Assembly (NCBI GenBank): GCA_964448135.1
Contig: CAYUVH010000022.1
Span: forward strand, 1-64,000
Direction of reading: 5' to 3'
DNA length: 64,000 nucleotides
DNA from: CAYUVH01 sp964448135
GTDB lineage: Bacteria > Verrucomicrobiota > Verrucomicrobiia > Limisphaerales > UBA8199
In this document: one piece after another, positions 1-8,508 of the stretch
Layout of the letters: each line of letters begins with the position of its first letter
Numbering within the stretch: position 1 is the stretch's first letter
The notes under the pieces: generated by a model
The model's database searches: none
What the model was told of the DNA's origin: nothing
The model's input: only the letters and a program-made list of their open reading frames with translations
Program-made: the position numbers and the translations under genes

Positions 1-10
1 CTCCCTTCAC

Positions 11-883
11 TCAACTAAAGTGGGGAGGCCGGCTGCGAATTTCGAGGCTTGCTCCCGTGAGGGGGGATTGGCGGCAGCGGGGGGGGTGGAGCGGTTCGGC
101 GCTGGTGGAGCGGCGGACGCGGGCGAGCCAGCGGCGGTCGAGGGGTTGGGCGATCAATTCGGGGTTGTTGGCGGCGAGGGTGGTTTCTTCTTTTTCGCCG
201 GTGGCGTGGCCGACGCCGACGTGGAAGCCGGCAAGCAAGAGAGTGACGCGCAGGATGGTGCTGCGGGAATAAGTGGGCAGGGAGCAGGGGCGCGCAGGGT
301 CGAGGAGGCGGAAGAGGTTCGTAAACAGCGGCAAGGTCCACATGGCCGGGTTCTTGGCCGGGGAAAAGGCGTCGAACATGATGGCGTGCGGTTTGGGAAG
401 CTGCTGCATCGCCGGTTGCATGAGGAGGGTCGGGAAGTCGGCGACGTGGATTTCCCAGTCCACTTTCGCTTGGCCGTCCTGGAAGGCGAGTTGGCGGTCG
501 GCGGAAGTCGTTGGTTGGGTGGCGAGCAGGTTGGCAAGGTGGGTTTCGTAGCCGGCGAGAAAGTCCAGTTCGGCGGGATGTTGCAGGGCGAAGGTGAGAG
601 GTTCGAGGGTGTGATCGAAGCTGAAGATGCGGATGGACGCGGGCAGGTCGCGCACGGCGCGCAGGGCGGCGACGGGGTTCGCGGCGGCGCCGAGGCCGAC
701 GTCCCAGATGACGAAGTCGCCGGTGTGGTCGCGCAGGCGTTCGGCGAGGCGGAGTTGGCGGACGTAGAGGGCCTCGGCTTCGGCGGCGGGGCCGATGACG
801 GGATGGAAGGTTTCGGCCTCGGCGACCGAGTGGACGCTGTGGGCGCCACTCGCGAGTTTTACGACTCGGTATCCGGAAGACAT
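11..883 (-). CDS. MnmD-like tRNA methyltransferase (DUF752)
   Basis: Predicted SAM-dependent methyltransferase related to the N-terminal half of MnmC (MnmD), which methylates the aminomethyl group on U34 of certain tRNAs. The glycine-rich SAM-binding segment FVIWDVGLGAAANP lies at about residues 57-70, and a later acidic motif FDAFSPAKNP matches the DAFSP signature of this family. The oxidase half found in bifunctional MnmC is absent, as in stand-alone MnmD. The last 40 or so residues are low-complexity and may not be part of the fold. The start codon at 883 is the one that includes the family-like N-terminus. The protein has 290 residues and the gene is complete, ending 10 bases inside the window edge. 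Function is by family resemblance only. Confidence 0.72.
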   Translation of the reverse strand: MSSGYRVVKLASGAHSVHSVAEAETFHPVIGPAAEAEALYVRQLRLAERLRDHTGDFVIWDVGLGAAANPVAALRAVRDLPASIRIFSFDHTLEPLTFALQHPAELDFLAGYETHLANLLATQPTTSADRQLAFQDGQAKVDWEIHVADFPTLLMQPAMQQLPKPHAIMFDAFSPAKNPAMWTLPLFTNLFRLLDPARPCSLPTYSRSTILRVTLLLAGFHVGVGHATGEKEETTLAANNPELIAQPLDRRWLARVRRSTSAEPLHPPRCRQSPLTGASLEIRSRPPHFS

Positions 884-931
884 GGAAGGCAGTCAGTGAG
901 TGAGCGAATTAGTGAGTCAGTGAGGGGAGGT

Positions 932-1450
932 TTAAGCGGGGTGAGATTGGAGGAAGTCGACCATGGCTTTGGCGAAGGGGGCGAGGTCGCGGGGGGTGCG
1001 GCTGGAGATGAGGTTGCCGTCGATGACGACGGGTTCGTTGACCCAGAGGCCGCCGGCATTTTCGAGGTCGTCTTTGATGCCGAGGGAGCCGGTGACTTTT
1101 TTGCCGTGGATGATTTTCGCGGAGATGGGGATCCAACCGCCGTGGCAGATGAAGGCGACGAGTTTGCCTTGCTCGAAGAATTCGCGGGTGAGGGAGAGAA
1201 CTTTTGGGTCGCGGCGGAGCTTGTCAGGCATGAAGCCGCCGGGAATGAGGAGGCCGCAGAAGTCCTGGCTGCGGGCGTCTTTGAGGAGGAGGTCGCTGGT
1301 GGCGGGGTAACCGTGCTTGGCGGCGTACGTTTTGATTTCGGGCGCGGCGAGGCGCGTGGAGTATCCGGCTTCCTGCAGGCGGAGCAGGGGATACCAGAGT
1401 TCCAAGTCTTCGTAGATATCTTCCACGAAGGTGAGCAGCGATCTTTGCAT
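932..1450 (-). CDS. DJ-1/PfpI family protein
   Basis: A 172-residue member of the DJ-1/PfpI (class I glutamine amidotransferase-like) superfamily, which includes proteases, deglycases and chaperones. The nucleophile elbow is visible as FICHGGW with Cys102 followed by His103, and the upstream motif LLIPGGF at 67-73 carries the family glycines. The acidic residue expected near the N-terminus is present (Glu14 or Glu16). A reading frame extends upstream to 1513, but the start at 1450 gives the normal family length, and the extra 21 residues have no family resemblance. Substrate and exact activity cannot be told from sequence. Confidence 0.82.
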   Translation of the reverse strand: MQRSLLTFVEDIYEDLELWYPLLRLQEAGYSTRLAAPEIKTYAAKHGYPATSDLLLKDARSQDFCGLLIPGGFMPDKLRRDPKVLSLTREFFEQGKLVAFICHGGWIPISAKIIHGKKVTGSLGIKDDLENAGGLWVNEPVVIDGNLISSRTPRDLAPFAKAMVDFLQSHPA

Positions 1451-1773
1451 GGGGAGAGTTAAGGGGCATTTGGGGGAAACGGCAAGGACGGTTGGGAAAG
1501 CTCCAAGGACCAAGAACCAAGGACGAGATAAACATCAAACTCCAAGCTCCATAATTCAGAATTTGGGGAAGTGATCTGTATTCGGTAATCACTAGTTCGC
1601 GATCCGGATAGTCTGACTTCATTGCGGGGGAGAAGAGGACGCAGGGGATGGGTTGACGTCATGGGGTTCGCGAGCTCGGGAGTTGGCGGACGTTGCTGCG
1701 GGCAGGAATGCCTGCGCTCCGGGGTTCAGTATCCGGTTGCCAGGGGGCGCGGGTTCCGGAGAAGATGCGGGGC
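1451..1773. repeat. Intergenic region with two interspersed repeats
   Basis: No gene is seen in this 323-base gap between two divergent genes. About 1500-1568 is an AC-rich stretch (ccaaggaccaagaaccaagg and following) related to the reverse complement of 23388-23457. About 1687-1723 is a GC-rich unit (cggacgttgctgcgg then caggaatg and cctgcgctcc) that recurs nearly unchanged at 9640-9676. The second unit can fold on its own (gcaggaatgcctgc) and ends about 50 bases before the next gene start. Confidence 0.6.
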
Positions 1774-2073
1774 ATGAACACCGAGATTGTTACGATTGCT
1801 GTCCTTGCCAAAGCCAAGCCGGGGAAGGAAGCGGATTTGCGGCGGGAGTTGCTGGCAATGATCGAGCCGAGTCGCAAGGATGCGGGGTGCATCAATTATG
1901 ATTTACATGAATCACCCAGCGATCCGGCGGCGTTTTTTCTGCACGAGAACTGGGCCAGCCAGGCGTTGCTGGATCAGCATTTGAAGACGCCGCATGTGCA
2001 GGCGCTGTTCGCGAAAGTTCCCGCCCTCGTCGCCGAGGAACCGAAGATTACGTTTTGGCGGAAGATTGCCTAA
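1774..2073 (+). CDS. Antibiotic biosynthesis monooxygenase (ABM) domain protein
   Basis: A 99-residue single-domain protein of the ABM/YgiN superfamily, small dimeric ferredoxin-like folds that act as quinol monooxygenases or as enzymes on aromatic substrates. Visible family features are the start TIAVLAKAKPGKE, the central CINYDLHES segment and the HENWASQALLDQH helix that precedes the HVQALF motif. An upstream in-frame ATG exists at 1693, but it would code through an interspersed repeat, so 1774 is preferred. It ends tail to tail with the dipeptide epimerase, the two stop regions overlapping by 4 bases. Substrate unknown. Confidence 0.82.
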   Translation: MNTEIVTIAVLAKAKPGKEADLRRELLAMIEPSRKDAGCINYDLHESPSDPAAFFLHENWASQALLDQHLKTPHVQALFAKVPALVAEEPKITFWRKIA

Positions 2074-3110
2074 GCCCGCGGGCTGACGCGGAGGCCGTAT
2101 TTTTCCGGGGTTTTCGCGAAGGACAGGATGCCGTTTTCGCTGGTGACGCCGACGTAGGGATCGTTGGTGCAGAGGATGTTGCCATCCACGTCGAGATGAT
2201 CGCAGAGCTCCGCGAGGCTCGCGGCGGCGCTGATGAGGATGCTCGTTTCAATCATGCAACCGATCATGGTCTTGAGGCCGGCTTTGCGCGCGGCTTTCAA
2301 GGCTTCGTAACCGCCGCTGATGCCGCCGGTTTTGACGAGCTTCACGTTCACGCCGTGGAAGCATTCCGAGACTTCGGGGATGTCCTTCGCGGTGTGATAG
2401 GATTCGTCGGCGAAAATCGGCAGGGGCGAGCGCTCCTTCAACCACACCCAATCCCTGGCCGGGGTGGCGGCGGGCATGGGTTGCTCGATGTATTCGATGT
2501 GTTTGTCCTGCGCCACAAATTCGATCATTTCGAGCGCGTGCTCTTTGGTTTTCCAACCTTCGTTGGCGTCCACGCGGACGGTCTTGGTGGGGGAAACGGA
2601 GCGCAGGGCTTCGAAATTTTCTTTGTCGCCGGGGGCGCCGACTTTCATTTTCAGGATGGGAAAACGATCCGCTTCCTGCACCTTGCGCTTGATGACGTCC
2701 GGCTTGTCGATGCCGATGGTGAAGGAGGTAATGTGATGGTTGTCGCGAAAGCCCAGGCCGAGCAGATCGTAAATGGGTTTCTTGGCGCGCTTCCCGGCGC
2801 CATCGAGCAGGGCGATGTTCAGCGCGCACTTGGCGGCCATGTCGTGCTTCGACAGGGTGTCGAGGTAGGTCATGCTGCCTTCGATGTCGGTGAAGGAGAG
2901 GCCGCGCGGGTCCACCTTTTTGAAGAAGGCTTCGACGGTGTCGAGTGATTCCTTGTAGCGCGCGATGGGCGCGGCTTCGCCGAGACCGACGGTGCCGTCA
3001 GCGCCGGTGAGTTCCACCACGGTTACCTTGGATACGTTTGTCCCGCTGCCGCGGGCAATCGCCCACAGGTTCGCCATCTGCAATTCGACGCGCCGAAAAG
3101 ATAATTTCAC
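2070..3110 (-). CDS. Dipeptide epimerase (enolase superfamily)
   Basis: A 346-residue member of the muconate-lactonizing-enzyme subgroup of the enolase superfamily, closest to L-Ala-D/L-Glu epimerases that recycle murein peptides. Catalytic features are visible: the KxK motif KMK with Lys156, the second base Lys260 in VKLVKTGG, and the three metal ligands Asp181 (VDANEGW), Glu209 (IEQPM) and Asp235 (ADES). The lid and specificity segment near the C-terminus reads HLDVDGN. Length is normal for the family. The exact dipeptide is not certain, since the family also contains epimerases for cationic and hydrophobic dipeptides. Confidence 0.85.
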   Translation of the reverse strand: MKLSFRRVELQMANLWAIARGSGTNVSKVTVVELTGADGTVGLGEAAPIARYKESLDTVEAFFKKVDPRGLSFTDIEGSMTYLDTLSKHDMAAKCALNIALLDGAGKRAKKPIYDLLGLGFRDNHHITSFTIGIDKPDVIKRKVQEADRFPILKMKVGAPGDKENFEALRSVSPTKTVRVDANEGWKTKEHALEMIEFVAQDKHIEYIEQPMPAATPARDWVWLKERSPLPIFADESYHTAKDIPEVSECFHGVNVKLVKTGGISGGYEALKAARKAGLKTMIGCMIETSILISAAASLAELCDHLDVDGNILCTNDPYVGVTSENGILSFAKTPEKYGLRVSPRA

Positions 3111-3164
3111 GGCGGTAAAAGACTAGAAAATGGCGGGAATATCAATCTTGTAATGGACCTTCCC

Positions 3165-3248
3165 GTAGCAGCCGGGGTGACGAGGCTCCATTTATTCGGA
3201 CGCGTGCGCACATTCGATTAGCTGGAGCCTCGTCACCTCGGGTGCTAC
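3165..3248. repeat. Hairpin repeat, family A, copy 1
   Basis: An imperfect inverted repeat with arms of about 26 bases. The left arm begins gtagcagccggggtgacgag and the right arm ends with its near complement at 3248. The element sits between two minus-strand genes. Close relatives are at 52110-52191 and 59979-60062. It could act as a transcript-stabilising or terminating hairpin, but there is no T tract. Confidence 0.75.
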
Positions 3249-3260
3249 TGAATTGAGGAT

Positions 3261-4541
3261 TTACTGATGCTCGAAGACGAAGACGCCTCTTTTGTTTCCG
3301 ACGATGATGTCGGGTTTCTTTTTGTTGGAGACGTAGCCGACGGTGACCTGCGTGCCGACGCCGGAGTTGCTGTCCACGAGATGCGGGATGAATTCGGCTT
3401 CGCCTTTGGCCGGGCGCTTCAGTTCGAACCAATAGAGGACCACGTTGGGATCGTCGGATTCGGGATCCGGACCGTGCGGGCCGTGGGCCCAGAAGCGTTT
3501 ACCGGTGACGATGTCCAACAGTCCGTCGCCGTTCATATCGATGAGCACCTGCGAGTGCGGTTGGGAAAACGAGACGCCGGCGGAATTGGTGGAGCCGTCT
3601 TTGTTCAGGATGACGTGTTCGCGGAAAGTGATGTTGTCGCCGTGGCGCACCTGTTCGTACCAGGAGAGGCCGAAGCGATGCGCATGGAAACAGGAGATGA
3701 CGTCGTTCAAGCCGTCTCCGTTCACGTCGTAAACGAGCATTTGCGCGCCGGCATCGGCGAAGTGGAAGGGATGCTTCACCCACACGGGGTCGCCGGTGAG
3801 CGAGGCGGGTTGCTCCCACCAGCCGTTGTTTTCGATGATGTCCACGCGGCCGTCGCCATTTACGTCACCGGAGCCGATGCCGTGCGTGAATTTCTGATAG
3901 TCGGCCTTGGGGGTGATGGGATGAAAAGTCCAGGGCAGTTCGGGATGTTTCCAGTTCGCTTCCACGTAGCCCATGAAACCGCGCGAGCAGCAGAGGATCT
4001 CCGGCTTGTCGTCGCCGTTGATGTCCGCGAAGCCGGGGGATTCATTGTCCAGCACATCAAAGACGACGTGACGCTGCCAGTGGCCGTCGCGGCCCTTCGG
4101 GTTTTCGTACCAAGCGACTTCCTCGCCCGGGAAACCGTAGACGAGAATGTCGGTCCAGCCGTCGCCGTTGAAATCGTAAGTGTAGACAAGGAAACACTTC
4201 GAATACGCGTTGTGGGTGCCGAGGCCGCCTTCGAAACCGGGAATGGTCTCTTCGGTGCCGTCGGGTTTCTTCAGCTTGAAGCTCGCTTCGGCAGGGGCGT
4301 ACTCGTGGCGTTTTTTGAAATCCGGGCCTTCATACCAGAACGGGCCGGAGACGACGTCCATTTTGCCGTCGTGATTGAAATCGCCGATGTGCGCGCCCTC
4401 GGCCCAGAACTGGTCGGTGCACTGGACTTTTTTGAAGGTCTCGGTTTTGGATTGGGCTTTGCCGGTGGTGTGGCAACCGGAGAGGAGGATGATGCTGGTG
4501 CCGGCCAGCAGGGTGAACGCGAAGGAAGCTGATTTCGACAT
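3261..4541 (-). CDS. FG-GAP/VCBS repeat lipoprotein
   Basis: A predicted exported lipoprotein of 426 residues. The N-terminus has a hydrophobic signal followed by a lipobox LLSGC with Cys at about residue 23. The mature part is a likely beta-propeller built from FG-GAP/VCBS repeats: at least six calcium-loop motifs are visible (DFNHDGKMD, DFNGDGWTD, DINGDDKPE, DVNGDGRVD, DVNGDGLND, DMNGDGLLD). The frame is open upstream to 4904 but that extension is basic and low-complexity; 4541 gives a clean signal peptide. Proteins of this kind are often surface-associated binding modules; no catalytic residue is recognised. Confidence 0.82.
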   Translation of the reverse strand: MSKSASFAFTLLAGTSIILLSGCHTTGKAQSKTETFKKVQCTDQFWAEGAHIGDFNHDGKMDVVSGPFWYEGPDFKKRHEYAPAEASFKLKKPDGTEETIPGFEGGLGTHNAYSKCFLVYTYDFNGDGWTDILVYGFPGEEVAWYENPKGRDGHWQRHVVFDVLDNESPGFADINGDDKPEILCCSRGFMGYVEANWKHPELPWTFHPITPKADYQKFTHGIGSGDVNGDGRVDIIENNGWWEQPASLTGDPVWVKHPFHFADAGAQMLVYDVNGDGLNDVISCFHAHRFGLSWYEQVRHGDNITFREHVILNKDGSTNSAGVSFSQPHSQVLIDMNGDGLLDIVTGKRFWAHGPHGPDPESDDPNVVLYWFELKRPAKGEAEFIPHLVDSNSGVGTQVTVGYVSNKKKPDIIVGNKRGVFVFEHQ

Positions 4542-4738
4542 GAGGGTATGCTGGTCAGCAAGGCGGAGGCGGTCAAGTGAGGATGCGCAGTGCTTGGTTT
4601 GGGGCTGTTGTAGTGCCGGTTTCGGAGCGGCAGTGGGGACGGTTTGTGATGGGGGTGGGAACTGATTTGGCGGGGAGTTTTGCCGTTGGATGCGCTGCGG
4701 CTCACAGAGCCGCGCTCCGTTTGAAGAGCGAGGCGGTT

Positions 4739-5836
4739 TTAGCGCTCTTTTGACCAGGGCGCGCGGGCGCGCATGGCGGCGATGGAGTAGGCGTTGATTT
4801 GTTGGGAGGCGAGGAAGGCGGGTGAATGCGTGCCCGCATTGGTATCGCGATACCAGGTGATGGTCTGGCCGACGGCGGTGGAAAAATCCCAGGCGGGAAA
4901 CCAACCCAATTCGGCGCGGGCCTTGTCGATGGAGAGTTGCAGCAGGCGGGCTTCGTGGACGGCGCCTTTTTCGCCCTTGTGTTTCCAGCGACCGGGCCAG
5001 TGGCGGAGCACTTCTTCAACGAGCTCTTTCACGGTGTGATTGCCATCAGGGCCCGGGCCAAAATTGAACGGAGAGGCCAGCTCGTGAGTATTTTTGCCGT
5101 TTTCGGCCAGCTTCGCCGCGAGCCAGAGATAACCGCTCAACGGCTCGAGCACATGCTGCCAGGGACGCGTGGACTTGGGATTGCGCACGGAGATGGGCTG
5201 GCCTTTTTGCAGCGCGCGAACGCAGTCCGGCACGATACGGTCCAGCGCCCAGTCACCGCCACCGATGACATTGCCGGCGCGGGCGCTGGCGAAGCGCACG
5301 GGATGATCGGCAAAGAACGAACGCCGCCACGCCGCGATCGCGATCTCCGCGGTCGCCTTGCTGGAGCTGTAAGGATCGTAGCCGCCGAGCATGTCCGTCT
5401 CGCGGTAGCCGCGTTCCCATTCGCGATTCTCGTAACATTTGTCCGTGGTAATGAGCACCGCCGCGCAGGGTTTCTTCAGGCTGCGCATGGCTTCCATCAC
5501 GTGGATGGTGCCCATCAGGTTGGTCGCGTAGGTCTCGACGGGTTCGGCGTAAGAGAGCCGGACGAGGGCCTGGGCGCCGAGGTGAAAAACGAAATCGGGT
5601 TTCGCGGCGTGAATGGATTTCGCCACGGCACGCGCGTCGCGAAGGTCGCTGACCTGGTGCCGGAGGCGTTTGGCGAGACCAAGCTGATTGAAGAGAGCCG
5701 GCTTCGTTGCGGGAGCCAGTGCGAAGCCGTGGACTTCCGCGCCCAGCTCAAGGAGCCAGTGGGCGAGCCACGCGCCTTTGAAGCCGGTGTGACCGGAGAG
5801 CCAGACGGTGCGGCCGTTGAAGACGTGGTTGAACAT
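4739..5836 (-). CDS. rfbG: CDP-glucose 4,6-dehydratase
   Basis: A short-chain dehydrogenase/reductase that converts CDP-glucose to CDP-4-keto-6-deoxyglucose, the second step towards CDP-linked deoxysugars. The NAD-binding motif GHTGFKG is at residues 15-21, the TTDK motif at 130-133 and the catalytic YxxxK as Tyr156/Lys160 (YSSSK). Length (365) is typical. Upstream on the same strand is the matching glucose-1-phosphate cytidylyltransferase, which fixes the substrate as CDP-glucose rather than another NDP-sugar. No downstream rfbH-type dehydrase follows; the next gene is an FG-GAP lipoprotein. Confidence 0.9.
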   Translation of the reverse strand: MFNHVFNGRTVWLSGHTGFKGAWLAHWLLELGAEVHGFALAPATKPALFNQLGLAKRLRHQVSDLRDARAVAKSIHAAKPDFVFHLGAQALVRLSYAEPVETYATNLMGTIHVMEAMRSLKKPCAAVLITTDKCYENREWERGYRETDMLGGYDPYSSSKATAEIAIAAWRRSFFADHPVRFASARAGNVIGGGDWALDRIVPDCVRALQKGQPISVRNPKSTRPWQHVLEPLSGYLWLAAKLAENGKNTHELASPFNFGPGPDGNHTVKELVEEVLRHWPGRWKHKGEKGAVHEARLLQLSIDKARAELGWFPAWDFSTAVGQTITWYRDTNAGTHSPAFLASQQINAYSIAAMRARAPWSKER

Positions 5837-5867
5837 CAGGGGGTAAAAGCTCGAATGACGAATGAGG

Positions 5868-6003
5868 TGGAATGACGAAATCCGAATGACGAATACCGAA
5901 AGAAGCCCGAATATCGAAGCCCGAAAAAGGATTCCCGAGGCGTTCTCTGAACTTCGTGCTTCGGATTTCTTTCGATATTCGTCATTCGGATTTCGTCATT
6001 TTC
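5868..6003. repeat. Long palindromic repeat, family B
   Basis: Between rfbF and rfbG lies a near-perfect inverted repeat. The left arm begins aatgacgaaatccgaatgac and the right arm ends with its complement, gtcattcggatttcgtcatt. Arms of about 45-50 bases would form a long hairpin in the rfbF-rfbG transcript. Related half-units occur at 6895-6958, 22953-23010 and 45412-45505. Such palindromes often mark non-autonomous mobile or REP-like elements. Confidence 0.8.
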
Positions 6004-6005
6004 CA

Positions 6006-6791
6006 TCACCACGTTTTCCACGGCGCCTGGTCCTTTCGCCAAAGGTCGTTCAACAATTCCACTTCGCGATACGTATCCATGGGTTGCCAGAAACCGGGAT
6101 GGTTGTACGCGCGCAACTGACCCGACTTCGCCAGCGATTGCAGCGGCTGGCGTTCCCAGATGAGACCTTCGCCGGCGGGTTTGAGAAAACGTTCGATGGC
6201 TTTGCGCTTGAGGATGAAGAAGCCGCCGTTGATATGGCCGGCGCCGACTTCGGGTTTCTCGCGGAAGGCGCTCACTCGCGAACCGGATTGGATTACCATC
6301 TCGCCAAAGCGTGACGGCGCGCGGACGGCGGCGACGGTGGCCTGGCGTCCGTGTTTGCGGTGGAAGGCGACTTCGGCGGTGATGTCCATGTCCGCGACGC
6401 CATCGCCGTAGGTGAGGGCAAAATCTTCGGAGTCAATGTAGGGCAGGGCGCGCAGCACGCGCATGCCGGTCATTGCGGCGGCGCCGGTTTCCACGAAGGT
6501 GATGCGCCAGCCCTCTTCGGAGTGGGCGTTGTGAAATTCGACGCGTTTCGTCCCGCCGAGGGTGAGCGTGAAATCGTTGGCGAAGGTTTCGTAGTTGAGG
6601 AAGTAATCCTTGATCATCGCGCCCTTGTAGCCGAGGCACAGCACGAAGTGCCGGAAGCCGTGGGCGGCGTAGATCTTCATGATGTGCCAGAGGATGGGGC
6701 GGCCGCCGATTTCGACCATCGGTTTGGGCCGGTATTCGGTTTCCTCGCGCAAGCGCGTGCCGAGGCCGCCGCATAGAATCATGACCTGCAT
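6006..6791 (-). CDS. rfbF: Glucose-1-phosphate cytidylyltransferase
   Basis: Makes CDP-glucose from CTP and glucose-1-phosphate. The nucleotidyltransferase signature GGLGTRL appears at residues 8-14, followed by the substrate lysine motif RPKPMVEIGGRP, and the later YGDGVADMDI contains a metal-binding Asp. The length (261) and the sequence FALTYGDGVAD are typical of the RfbF subgroup rather than of glucose-1-phosphate thymidylyltransferases. It is followed on the same strand by CDP-glucose 4,6-dehydratase, 169 bases away across a large palindrome. Confidence 0.92.
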   Translation of the reverse strand: MQVMILCGGLGTRLREETEYRPKPMVEIGGRPILWHIMKIYAAHGFRHFVLCLGYKGAMIKDYFLNYETFANDFTLTLGGTKRVEFHNAHSEEGWRITFVETGAAAMTGMRVLRALPYIDSEDFALTYGDGVADMDITAEVAFHRKHGRQATVAAVRAPSRFGEMVIQSGSRVSAFREKPEVGAGHINGGFFILKRKAIERFLKPAGEGLIWERQPLQSLAKSGQLRAYNHPGFWQPMDTYREVELLNDLWRKDQAPWKTW

Positions 6792-6963
6792 ATGTTGAAC
6801 TGCTTTGCGCCGGCCAGCCGTGAGGCAGGGGGTAAAGGCGCGGGGTTATGATAGGCGGTCGGGCGGGGCTGACAAGGGGCAACGAAGGGCTAACGGAATG
6901 ACGAAGCACGAATGCCGAATGCCGAAAGAAGCTCGAATATCGAAGCCCGAAGATTGAAAACAG
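6792..6963. repeat. Intergenic region with family B half-unit
   Basis: Between the glycosyltransferase stop and rfbF. Positions 6895-6958 hold a half-unit of the family B repeat (gaatgacgaagcacgaatgc and following) without the opposing arm. No gene is seen. Confidence 0.55.
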
Positions 6964-8508
6964 TTAGGGAGCTTCGGAGCGTTCCCAGATGGTGAACGCG
7001 GGGAAGTGGCGGGTGGCACGGAAGCGATTGGTTTGCAGGTAGGAGGAGACGGCGGCTTCGCGGTCGTAGATGTCGGGTTTGGAGACGATGACGAGGCGCG
7101 GCGGACGGTTGGTGGGGAGGTCGGAGGGAGCGGGGTTGACGAGGAGCGTGGCGCTGGTGGGGAGATTGGTTTGGGTGTTGAGGCGAACGTGATAGTAGCG
7201 GGCACCGGTCTCGGCGGCGTTCCACCACACGACCTGGCGGCTGGCGAGCGCGGCGCGGGCGATCGCGGCGGCGCTGCGATAGTCATCCTTGGCATGACGC
7301 TCCGAGAAACGGACGCACAGGCAGGAGGCGGCGCTCGCAATAAAGAAAGCGGCGACGGCCAGGCGGGCCATTGCGCTGTGGCGATTCCACAAGGAGGCGC
7401 AGCCCAGAGTCAGCAGCAGGAGAATGGGAGCCAGCAGCGGAGCGAAGTGGCGGCCCAGGACGCGGAAATGGGTGACGACGCCGACGGCGAGAATGAAGAG
7501 CGCAGGCGCGGCGCAGAGGAGCAGGATGGAAAGCGAGCGCCGGCGGTTTTGAGGGAGATTGCGGAGTCCGGCCATGAGCACGATGGCCGCGAGCACCAAG
7601 AACAGCCCCAGCGGGAGCGCGAAGGAATTCATGGCCGCGAGGCCGGTGGTGCGCAGCTCGAGGCGGCCGGGGCCGAGGCCGGTGAAGCCGAGGAGTTCGT
7701 ATGGAATAAAGAGGACGTTGCCCCAACCCGCGGTTACGGCGGCGGTGGCGCGGGCGCCGACTTTCAGCGTCCAAAGGTAATAGCTGCCGAGAATAGAAAG
7801 CGCCGCGATCGTCAGGGCGAACCAGAGTTTTTTGTGGCAGAGAATCTGGAGGAGGCGTTCGCGCGGGACGACGAGCGGAAAAGCAATCAGCGCCGCGCCG
7901 GCCCAGATCATGCCGAGTAAGCTGCTGCCGGAGAGGATGACGAGGGCGAGAAGGTAGGTGAAGAGGGGCCAATTGGAACAGGAAGGACCGCCCTCACCCC
8001 GGCCCTCTCCCCCAGAGGAGGGAGAAAATCCGTCTGTCTTTAGGAGATTGAGGGAGCCGACGATCATCAGGGCGGCGCCCAGTTGCATCGCGTAGGGGCG
8101 TGCTTCGTCGAGGTAGTACCACGCGAAGGGAGAGGTGAGCACGAGCGCGATGGCGAGCAGGCGGCGGCGGTCGCCGGTGGGAAACGCGGACGCGAAGACG
8201 ATCGCGCCGGCGATGAACCAGGGGGCGCAAGCCGCGCGCAAGGCCCATTCGCTACCGCCCAGGACTTTGGCGGCGGCCCATTCGTAGAGCATGTAAAAGG
8301 GCATTTGGAGGTCGGAGGATTTTTCGCGGACCATTTCCGACCACCACGCGGAAGGACTGGGCTGGGTGGCTTTGATGCCGGTGAGGGTTTCGTCGATCCA
8401 GAAGCTGCGTCCGCTGACGGCGAGGAACGTTACCGCGAGGGCAACGAGAAGAAACCAGACTGCGCGCGGGCAGGAAGACTTTACGGCCGGCGCCCCCGGC
8501 TGGTTCAT
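6964..8508 (-). CDS. GT39-like membrane glycosyltransferase
   Basis: A 514-residue polytopic membrane protein of the ArnT/PMT-like glycosyltransferase group (GT39/GT83 clan), which moves sugars from polyprenyl-phosphate donors in the periplasm. After the first membrane segment comes the loop SFWIDETLTG with the acidic pair typical of the clan, followed by about ten hydrophobic segments and a short periplasmic C-terminal part. The start at 8508 overlaps the exosortase stop by 4 bases (translational coupling), so the longer frame start at 8592 is rejected. Unusually, a loop at about residues 160-175 (FSPSSGGEGRGEGGPS) is encoded by a widespread intergenic-type repeat at 7988-8027. Confidence 0.8.
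   Translation of the reverse strand: MNQPGAPAVKSSCPRAVWFLLVALAVTFLAVSGRSFWIDETLTGIKATQPSPSAWWSEMVREKSSDLQMPFYMLYEWAAAKVLGGSEWALRAACAPWFIAGAIVFASAFPTGDRRRLLAIALVLTSPFAWYYLDEARPYAMQLGAALMIVGSLNLLKTDGFSPSSGGEGRGEGGPSCSNWPLFTYLLALVILSGSSLLGMIWAGAALIAFPLVVPRERLLQILCHKKLWFALTIAALSILGSYYLWTLKVGARATAAVTAGWGNVLFIPYELLGFTGLGPGRLELRTTGLAAMNSFALPLGLFLVLAAIVLMAGLRNLPQNRRRSLSILLLCAAPALFILAVGVVTHFRVLGRHFAPLLAPILLLLTLGCASLWNRHSAMARLAVAAFFIASAASCLCVRFSERHAKDDYRSAAAIARAALASRQVVWWNAAETGARYYHVRLNTQTNLPTSATLLVNPAPSDLPTNRPPRLVIVSKPDIYDREAAVSSYLQTNRFRATRHFPAFTIWERSEAP
7988..8027. repeat. Short repeat inside a coding region
   Basis: The stretch ccctcaccccggccctctcc and the bases after it form a small self-complementary unit. 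It recurs between genes at about 22746-22790 (ccctcaccccggctctctcc). Here it lies in frame inside the membrane glycosyltransferase gene and codes for a glycine/serine-rich loop. Confidence 0.7.
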
